A stretch of 64,000 bases of DNA. Source: Saccharomycopsis fibuligera x Saccharomycopsis cf. fibuligera (taxonomy: Eukaryota; Ascomycota; Saccharomycetes; Ascoideales; Saccharomycopsidaceae). The stretch spans positions 1,893,501 to 1,957,500 of the forward strand of contig CP012819.1 in assembly GCA_001936135.1 (NCBI GenBank). The letters are read 5' to 3'. Below, piece by piece: positions 43,591 to 52,293 of the stretch. The first letter of the stretch is position 1. Every line of letters begins with the position of its first letter. The translations under genes were made by a program, and so were the position numbers. Under the pieces are notes generated by a model. The model had not been told where the DNA came from and did not search any database. It saw nothing but the letters and a program-made list of their open reading frames with translations.

Positions 43591-46500
43591 CTAATGAAAA
43601 TAAAGCTGACGATATTGTCACAATGTACAATGTATAAAATAATATGATTTTTCTTTTACGTTAAATCTGATTGATCTACTTTAATAGACCATACCGTGCC
43701 TATATTCACTGACGTATTCCTGTAGTTATCCGCAAATCATGTTGAATAATCATTGAGCTCGGTTGATTCTCTTGAAATTGCAGCCACGGAGGAAATATAG
43801 CCGATCTACCATTGCAGATTACGCATACGTGGGGATAGAACATACCGCTTAACGCATAGGTGCGCATAATGATCCGTGAGAAAGCCATTTGGGGCACATT
43901 TATGCACAAGTATCCTCTAGTACCAAGTATGGTATCGCTTAATGGTAAACACAATCGTAGTGATCTTCTCAAGCCAACACTCGGGCCATCCAAAAGGCAC
44001 ACAGCACATATTCAGGACTTAACTGATCCCCATCTCTGGTTGGCTGGTAAAAGTGGCTCTGAAATGACTCGATTAGCTGCCTGTAAGCGTAGGCCTCTCC
44101 GTCTATGTTTGTGCAGATTGTCAATGTCTCTTAAATCCCTGAAATAATCTGACAGCAGAATGAGCTCCAGAATATTATTTGCTTCTTGATATTATTTTTT
44201 TGGTATTCTATTACAGTTTTCCCCGACAACATTCATATTGTACAACTAAGCAACTCAACCTACGAACATGTGTGAACATGTGTAGGATGCCTCTCTATTT
44301 ATAGTATTTTGTCTGCAGCACATCAGGCGGTAGTCTCATGTTTGACAGCCTAGCGGACATAATTAAAACCTCATGGACGCGTATCTTTCTAGCAGTAGCA
44401 ACTTTATATTTTTGCATCCAGCTGCCGGCTATGCCCACGTATAGCGCACGCGTCCGGCTCCGACTAACTGCGTATTAAAGCCTATTGTTTTTATGGTAAG
44501 TCCTAATGTATGTAACTGCTGATTTGAACCTACACCAACAAATCACAACTTGACTTTTCAACCTTGCAGAGTATAACATCCATTTGTGTTGCCACGTAAA
44601 CGTACAGTTCTTGCAATATAAAATGAAATCATCTCTCACGGAAAACAGCTTTATAAAGTATTACCCCATGTGCATACCAATTTCTACAAGAAGAATACAA
44701 AACTACCACTACTTATTATTGAGCATACAATAGCCAAAATATGTTTTTCAGATCAATGCGCATTATTTCTTATATAGACAGTTAACGAGAGATTCTTCCA
44801 GATTACCTGAAAACCAGAGTTTGTGTCTGCTTACAATTCTAATGATCAATTCCATATAAAAGTAAATCTCTATATTTGTAGTCATTCTAGCCCATGCCAC
44901 TACTTTTACTTCTAAACATCATAGCCTACAGGCTACAAGGTAAAATTGTGTTTCTCTATCATTTGCACATAGAGTATGTACAGCATGACTCTTTTAGTAT
45001 TTGTCTTTGGGTCATGAGAAACATAGTACCGTTATTTCAAGCCTACTAACACCTAAATTTGGTTGACATTGTGAGGTGGTGAAATCAATATAATTACCCA
45101 AGTAATCCGGGCGCGTCGTGAAAACCATGAATCAACAATGTAGCGCAAGAATACACGAATGTCTAGAGGAAAACTACAAGAACCGCAAATACTGAATCAC
45201 AATGAAATCAGCTGGTAAACCACATGTATGCTAAACTTGGAGTCTTGTTTCTGTACTGCTATCATGTATCATAGCACTGTTTGTGGTCTTGCTTTGTCTA
45301 ACTTACGAATTATTTATTGTTATGCAATACCGGATCATTTTATCTTCATCTGCAACTTTTATAAGGTTTTTATACCATATTTTCTTTAACTGGCTTACTA
45401 CTGGCCTATGTGTTTGTTCTAGTGCTTATTTTTTATGCACCAATCTGTCTTCTATAAATTGTTTTGCACAGAACATATCACCACTAATCTAGCTACCCAC
45501 GTTATGACTTGATAACTAAACATTGTTAACTGATAAATCTAGCAAAATGAGCCAACTTCTCGGGTACCAATGTCTATTTATCAAGCATATGAGTCGCTAA
45601 GTAAAAAAAAAGACACAGCGAGACAGTAAACAGTAGTACGACACATAATAGGCTCGGTAGAGTAAGCCTCAAAGTCAACGCAGCAGTTCAAGTCTTTTGT
45701 GCCCATCACGGTGAGTAATGGAGAAAGCAACATTCGATAAAGTAGTTGCAAACTTCACAATGCTCTATTTTCAATAAATATCTTTTTGAGATGTTAGCGA
45801 GAACATGCTCATATTGTCACCAACCACGCTAACATAGTCTGTATTAAGTTGAAATTATTGGATCAAGTTTCGGAACTAAATACTGAGCTAGATGCATCGC
45901 TCATGAGATCATAATGCACCCCTGTCTGACTTAGTGCTACTCAAGTCTGTTTGCGACTAAACTAATACACTAACTGAATGTAAGCAGTGTCCTCATTTTG
46001 ACACTCCGTGTCATGATTAGCTATAGGTTTATCAAAATCTGTATCACCCACCATAGCATAGCGGCCCTGAGCGAAATATTCGTTTTCTAAGGCTATTTTT
46101 GGCCCGTTTAATGACCTTTGTCACCGTACACAATACCACGATTCGTTAATTGCACGCAATAATCAAGAAGTGTCTATGCCACAAATGAAATTACCAACAA
46201 AGGTAACAACCAATACCTTCAGTCACCTTGACATTTATAAGACAGCTTCTTGATCCCATGGGGTCTTTTTCGTATCTTCTAGACTACCGCGTCTGTTCCC
46301 AATGGAGGTCTGATATAAACATCAGAAGCGCTCGCGCCATTGTAAATGGCTGTCGATGCAGCTATAGCGACAATAACTCTCAAAGTGTCGAACTAAAACG
46401 TAGGAGCACAGTTCTCTAGGTTTAGTTTGCGTAGTTCTTGTGAAAACCCTTGGCTCGTTTGGTAAGATACAAACGTGAGGAAGCAGCTTCAATACCAGTA

Positions 46501-48884
46501 AGCAATATAGGCTTTTTCTCTTCTACTGGACAAAATAATCTGTTGTTATCAGGAGTGGATGCACTTTCAATTAAAGTGCAATGAGCATCTGACCAGTCTA
46601 ACTTCCTATTCAGCCGAAGTTAAAAGCCTTTTCTGATTCTTTGATTGACTGAAATTAGTTGGAACATAAAACTCTGTCCATATAAGATGGTTTACTGGTC
46701 GGGCCCAACATGTCAGCATTACTTGACCTAAAGAAAACTAATTTGAGTTATCATTTCAACATCACTTGGTTTAAAGCCTTCCCATTCCAGAATAATGCTT
46801 TCCAATTGTGTTAAGCCTAATCCCATTTAATATCATTAACACTACTTTCATGGCCAAGAGTTATCACAGATAATTATCTAGCACAACTAATGATGGGTAC
46901 ATAACCGCCACCACTAATAGCAACCTCAAACCTAAAAGCAACAATGTCTATAGCATCAGCACCCTTGAGTTCAAATGAATAGCGAGCTACTGTAAACGCT
47001 AAAGATCGCAAAAGTCGGTTTGTGCTACTTTCAAGATTAAAAGTAATTGAGGTGGTCTTGTATTAAAGATAACATTTGTATTAGTAATGTAATAATATAT
47101 TCATTTAAAGGCACTCAGAAAAGTAAAACCAAAGTTACCATTAGGGAGTAGAGATATTAAATACATAACCATAATAACTTGTTGCGGTTTTCTGTTGTTC
47201 TTTCGTAACAGTGTTTTTCTGTATGTTTTGCATTATTTCAAGTGTTACTATGCAAGTGAACGCACTATATCTCAGCATGACGTTTACACCGCACTCTTGG
47301 AGTATGCATGGTACCGTAAAATTGGAACATTATTAGTGCCGTAGTAATGCTGTATAGTTACTGCTTTTATAATAGGCAACATAGGGTGGACATGCTGACT
47401 AGGAAACAGTATAACAAAGCTGCAAATTAGTGTTCAAATGCAGGTATCATTTAGTTCATCCAGTTGCTTTACTTCTTACACTTTATTACCTTACTTTCTA
47501 CATTTTACTACTTTACTCTTCACGCTTTACTATTAATCGTAGCTTTCCCATGTTATTTCCTTGTCTGCATGTTTACCTTACTTTCCTGTCAGCTGACCAT
47601 AATACCAATGCTGGGGTTTACACCACATACCAGAAATGTGATACCATGTATACTGTAGTGTTATGGTATAAAGTCTAGAAATAAAGGAAAACAGATTGAG
47701 AGAGACTGTTTTATAAATATAGCAGAAAAACAATAATTAAATTATGTAGTTAGATAGCTTTTGAACTCCTTACTGACAAAATTTTTACCTTACTTATCTA
47801 ACAGATATCATCTACTTTATCAATAGAATCTCATTTATTTTTGTTTGGCCCATTGTTAATTTTTCTTCCTAAAATAAAAGCTCACATTTTTTTTTTTTAA
47901 AAAAAAAAGGACACGTACATTTTTGATATCAAGTTCGATCTAAATGATGCTGTGTTTAGAAACCAGTTAGATAACTTACAGCCAGGAAAGTGGAGGAAAG
48001 TTGACAATGGATACGATTATATGTTACTTTATGACTTAGCGACTTACAATTGTTTTTTGACTACTTTACTATAGGTGATATCAAGGCAATGCATAAGGTT
48101 TTTCAAGCTGTTTAAGGTTAAAGATGGTTTTGATATTAGGTACAGAATTCTGAGAAGGTACAAGAGACTTGATAACTATGGTGTTGCTACTGTTAGAATT
48201 AATTTTTTTTTCCAGATGGAGCTCTACAGACATGATGTCATCAGACGTCTAGAGACGTTTCGCATGGCGAAGTTTTATTATCCGGAGCTCTCCATGATCA
48301 AAAAAGTCTCTTTTGTTTTCAGTCTTGAAAAGAAAGATCTTCACAATTTCTGGGCTGCGAACGACATGCTCAATGATAATGCAGAACATAAAGAAGCTGG
48401 TATCGATGACTTGTTGTGTTGAGATTCAGGTCCCTCGTTCCTGACTTGTATTTCACTAGATGACTCTATTTTAACACATTAGTGAAGTAAATGCTACTAA
48501 ATTACAACTTACTCCCTGTAATATATCTAGGACTTTTTGTTTTGAGATTCAAGTTTTCTGTTGCTATCAATATCTTGTATCTTACCACTTCTTGCTTTCT
48601 TGCTTGGTCTTACCTCATATTTTTTATTGTTATGTATTACTTAGTCGGCTTTTTTATTTCTCTTTATCTGCCATTCTCACATCCTTCTTACACCTTTTGT
48701 TTCCACCTTTGCTTACCCTTTCCCTGTTCGTCGTGCACTATGACAAAAATTTCATAGGTACTATTTCCTATATGGTTATTAGAGCTTATTTTTCTTTGTT
48801 TGAGTGTACTATTATTTGCTGGTCCGGATTTTTATACCACTTGTCAAGTTTTTACTATGACATGCTGGAGTTGAGCGAACAGGC

Positions 48885-48927
<43 letters not shown>

Positions 48928-49600
48928 TTTAGCAGACAACCCGGACACTATATATTGTGGCTGAGTGCTTATACGGTAATAAGATGGAGCGAAAAATAGT
49001 AATTTAATTTTTTGCCCAATACTTAATATTAAAATACAAGCTATTTTACATGTTACTGGCGGACTGTGAATGGTAAAATAAACTTAAATTATTTCATTTG
49101 AACTTACCATACATTCTGAAAGCTTACAAGCGTACAGAGCTTCTTGTCAAGGGTAAAATTTGTGTAGTGGTATACCCAAATGAACCTATCTGAATCTGGC
49201 AAAAGTAAATTAGAAGTCTTGGAATCATGTTCTGCATTATTGTTACTGTTTGTACTTACCAAGCTACCTTTTCACATTATATAGACTTGGATACGTTACT
49301 ATACCACTTATAAAAATAGTAAGCTTTTTTTATACAATTTATACTTCAAGAATAAATATGTTCCCACAAAGCTTTGTATAAAATAGATTAATCGGTAAGG
49401 TCTGGCTAACGCGAGCTCAGCCCTATACTTATCTTCGCAGATGCATGCATGATAATGTGGAGAATACCCGAAACAATATACGTTTAGTTAGTTGAAAAAA
49501 CAAAATTAGAACTGACCATGAAGCTAGTCATTTAGTTAATTGCTTAAAAATTTACTTAGAATGAATGAAGCCGAAATGCAAATAACATTATATTGCAGAA
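43462..49600. other. Gene-free region between MATa2 and MATalpha1 (6.1 kb), convergent
   Basis: The 3' ends of MATa2 and MATalpha1 face each other across this stretch. It holds a T run at 43559-43586, moderately GC-rich DNA at 43700-44150 with overlapping frames but no known domain, long featureless DNA at 44200-47700, a broken reading frame at 47901-48422 and an A run at about 48885-48919. A centromere, silencer or recombination element could lie here, but none is visible as a known motif. Confidence 0.55.
47901..48422 (+). pseudogene. Broken reading frame with one internal stop, probable gene relic
   Basis: One frame stays open for 173 codons except for a single TAG at 48072-48074. Both halves have natural-looking composition: YIFDIKFDLNDAVFRNQL and PGKWRKVDNGYDYML before the stop, and FFKLFKVKDGFDIRYRIL and FSLEKKDLHNFWAAND after it. 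There is no initiating ATG; the left edge runs into a T/A homopolymer and an upstream TAA. A polypyrimidine tract ending in CAG at 48214 could be a splice acceptor, so a spliced gene is not excluded. I recognise no family. A captured gene fragment in the MAT locus is the likeliest reading. Confidence 0.4.
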
Positions 49601-50509
49601 CTATCTACTGAACAATAAATTGAAAAAGCTCGGATCAATACATAGTATGTCCATGTCAACTTTGTCACTATGAGCTCCGCTCTTCCTCGTCGGATATTCT
49701 TGTCTCATAGTCTCATTTAATCTCTGATTCTCAATTTTTAGGGATGTAAGATCTGCAGTATTAGCGTTGTTTATCAGTTCAAAGAAATTTTGTGTTTGAA
49801 TTTTCAGCGCCAGCATAGGCGAGATGCTGTTTAAATTTGAAGGATCCGAATGATTGTATATAGGAGCAGTGTATATACCTGGAATAACCTCTTCAAAAAA
49901 TTCTTTATTCTCAAAAAGCTGCTCCATTTGCTCTATATAACTATCCAGGAAAGTCTGCAGATTTACTAGCGTGTTATTATTGCTATTGGTGTTCTCTTGT
50001 ATAGCTTTAGAGTTTGCTGCCTGGACAGGCCCATTGAGTGTTTTTTCTAGCCATTCACAGAAAGGTAAATCGTCCAATGATCTGTTATATTCAATTGCAT
50101 ATCTATTCCATACATCTTGATTTGGTTCAATCGCCCATAATTGAGCTAATTTCCTGGAAAGAGACCGCTGGTATACTACATCGTTTATGCTCCTCGAATA
50201 GTATGATCTGAATGCAAAAAAACCGTTAAATTTTTTTGGCTTCGTAATTTTACTTTTCGCTTTACGTTTGCTTGTTTGTGAATCAAGTTTTGCTCTCTTG
50301 GTATCTAGGCTTCCTGACAGAAATGTATCCAACAAATTTTTAAGCTCCTCAGAGCATTCTGGGATTTTTGGTGCAGAACTAAGAAAAAAGTCTTCTTGTC
50401 CTGAAGACGTAGATTTTATTGTTTTTCCCGACTGTAATCCCCTATTTTTAGGTGTTAATCTGACGGCGAACTTATTGACACCTTGTATATTTTTTGAGTT
50501 GGTGACCAT
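49601..50509 (-). CDS. MATalpha1: MATalpha1 alpha-box mating regulator (302 aa)
   Basis: The alpha box covers about residues 88-158. It has KITKPKKFNGFFAFRSYY, then SLSRKLAQLWAIEPNQDVWNRYAIEYN, then FCEWLEK. S. cerevisiae MATalpha1 has the same order (AFMAFRAYYSQ, LLAEEWH, IWDYFAQQYN, FVEWL). The alpha box is an HMG-related fold. Alpha1 acts with Mcm1 to switch on alpha-specific genes such as alpha-factor and STE3. The N-terminus (1-85) is basic and disordered. The C-terminal part after 160 is predicted helical with no known domain. The ATG at 50509 is the first in frame. The next gene upstream is MATalpha2, same strand, 518 bases away, so the two alpha genes are in tandem rather than divergent as in S. 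cerevisiae. Confidence 0.95.
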   Translation of the reverse strand: MVTNSKNIQGVNKFAVRLTPKNRGLQSGKTIKSTSSGQEDFFLSSAPKIPECSEELKNLLDTFLSGSLDTKRAKLDSQTSKRKAKSKITKPKKFNGFFAFRSYYSRSINDVVYQRSLSRKLAQLWAIEPNQDVWNRYAIEYNRSLDDLPFCEWLEKTLNGPVQAANSKAIQENTNSNNNTLVNLQTFLDSYIEQMEQLFENKEFFEEVIPGIYTAPIYNHSDPSNLNSISPMLALKIQTQNFFELINNANTADLTSLKIENQRLNETMRQEYPTRKSGAHSDKVDMDILCIDPSFFNLLFSR

Positions 50510-51027
50510 TTTTTTTGCTAAACTGTGTTATTAGCAATACTCTCCTATTTATTTTTGTAGAAACCTTTGGTTGTAGTTGTACAACCTTAGTTGTGTACTT
50601 GTATATCTGGGGCGAACGCTCCATATTAAATGCTGCACGAAAAAGTTTTTGGGGCTGCGACAGAACAGAAACGGATATAAAATACATCTCATGCGTGAAT
50701 GGTGGCTGAAATTAAGGATCGTGAGTATAACATAAGCTTAAATGCAATTTATCACTTAGTGTGTATCAAGGGACTTTTTTGACAGATAATATAACCCGAT
50801 TAGAGAACAATTGTGGGAATATGGAACTTAAACCTCAATACGACATTTCCATAACCCTATAGCTAAGTCGAATAGCCTTTTTTTAGAATTAGCATTTACG
50901 AATACTTACACACAGTTCTATTGGTATGAAAATTCTAAAAAATATGCTGTACATTGTTGATTTAAAAGTAAGAACAAATTAGTAAACAAAATTAAAGTTT
51001 AAAATTATATTGATATAAATACCACAT
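50510..51027. promoter_or_regulatory. MATalpha1 upstream / MATalpha2 downstream spacer
   Basis: This 518-base AT-rich spacer must contain the MATalpha2 3' end and the MATalpha1 promoter. No clear TATA box or known operator stands out, and no gene is supported. Confidence 0.5.
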
Positions 51028-51762
51028 TCAGTTAAGTGTATTGCCACTTAAAGGTCCAAAACGCTTCAGAGTTTCTTTGATAATCTCATCTATATCTTTT
51101 TTTTCTTTTCTTTTTCTGTTAGAAACCCAATTTTTAACCTGCACAAGGTCAAGATTTACATTTTTTGCAATTTGCTTGATACTTTCCCTATCAAGACAGC
51201 CTTCCTGATACCAACATTCAAGCTTATGCCTTGTTTCTGAACTAAAGTGGCGACTTCTTCCAAAAACTTGGTAATTTGACTTCTTAACCTGTGATGGCGT
51301 AATAACATTGAAAACAAACTCACCGGATTTGTTACTTGGACGAGCAGTAGCCTTTGAAGCTTTATTAACAATAATAGTAGCATCATTCAGTGCAGTACAG
51401 CGTTCTCTAATTATATCAATGACTATTAAAATAAATTGTATTATATTTGCAATATAGTCTCGCTGCTGCAGTGTAAATTCCATATCACGAAACTCATGAG
51501 TCAACTTAGCGATAGCCGTACTCACCTGGAAAATGTTATACTTCTCTTCCTGAAAAATGATGTTTGGCTTGGCCAAAAGGGCCTCGTAGAAAGAAATTAT
51601 TTCTGTCGCGACATTTTTAATTCTAGGTTCGTTAGTTCCCACTCTTGTTTTGCTATGTCCTCTAGTAACAATGATATTATAATAAAACTCATACCTCAAA
51701 TCAACTGGCAGCTCTGCCTCGTATGTCGGTAAAAGAAGATTAGAAATGCTGATACGATTCAT
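51028..51762 (-). CDS. MATalpha2: MATalpha2 homeodomain regulator (244 aa)
   Basis: Alpha2 represses a-specific genes with Mcm1 and, with a1, haploid-specific genes. The N-terminus MNRISISNLLLP resembles MNKIPIKDLLNP of S. cerevisiae alpha2, which supports the start. The linker EFVFNVITPSQVKKS (about 148-162) corresponds to the LVFNVVTQDMINKS segment that contacts Mcm1. The homeodomain (about 167-222) ends in VQVKNWVSNRKRKEK. The interval from helix 1 (ECW) to helix 3 (KNW) is four residues shorter than in S. cerevisiae alpha2, so the TALE-type loop is missing. A predicted helical N-terminal half matches the alpha2 dimerisation domain. It is a single uninterrupted frame. Confidence 0.95.
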   Translation of the reverse strand: MNRISISNLLLPTYEAELPVDLRYEFYYNIIVTRGHSKTRVGTNEPRIKNVATEIISFYEALLAKPNIIFQEEKYNIFQVSTAIAKLTHEFRDMEFTLQQRDYIANIIQFILIVIDIIRERCTALNDATIIVNKASKATARPSNKSGEFVFNVITPSQVKKSNYQVFGRSRHFSSETRHKLECWYQEGCLDRESIKQIAKNVNLDLVQVKNWVSNRKRKEKKDIDEIIKETLKRFGPLSGNTLN

Positions 51763-52293
51763 TATATCTTAATTTGTATCTGCCTCTTTTTTTTATTACA
51801 ATTCTTTCTGCTGTTAGAAAAGAATAAAGCAATATAATTTGACGATACTTGTGATAGTGTCACTTTAGACGAGCTGTATCAAAAATTTTTTTTAAAATAC
51901 TTGTGGGCCTAACAACATTTAAATACTGTTCTCGGAAAAACTTGAACAAAATTGGAATTATACGGCTTATTTGGCAATAATGAAGTAATGGTTTATGGGA
52001 TTCAGTTAACGAGTAATTACTGTTTTTACCAATCAGAGCGTTTCTTATTTGTCTCAAATGGCTCACCTAAAAATTGCGAAATAATTAATAAGTCTTCCGC
52101 TCCCTTTGATACCAAAAACTAAGCACTAAATTGACTTCCATGCCAATTTGTTCTGCAGAAAATATGCAATAAAAAGCAAGAGGGAAGAAAAACAAGTGAT
52201 TTTTGAAGCTCACCTCTCAAAAATTTGGCACATCTAAATTTATAGCAAAATTACATCCAACTTTATAAATTCTGTAAAAGTCAACTATAAATG
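51763..52293. other. Spacer between the lipase gene and MATalpha2
   Basis: This 531-base AT-rich spacer holds the lipase 3' end and the MATalpha2 promoter. A minus-strand frame at 51860-52066 is open but has no ATG (it begins GTG) and no recognisable motif. Splice-like TTTTTAG and TCTGCAG sequences sit upstream of it, but no exon combination I tried stays open. Confidence 0.5.

Noticed and set aside
43700-44150. Overlapping frames on both strands after MATa2
   Set aside because: Neither strand shows a known domain, and the overlap suggests that composition rather than coding keeps them open.
44500-44570. tRNA-like B box (GGTTCAAATC on the minus strand)
   Set aside because: The bases flanking the T loop do not pair into a T stem, and no A box or acceptor stem fits.
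51860-52066. Open minus-strand frame between the lipase and MATalpha2
   Set aside because: It begins with GTG and has no ATG. The splice combinations I tried with upstream exons hit stops, and no family is recognisable.
35750-52293. Inverted repeats flanking the MAT genes, expected for flip/flop switching
   Set aside because: I compared the SLA2-side and lipase-side spacers by eye and saw no shared inverted block. A computed self-alignment would be decisive.
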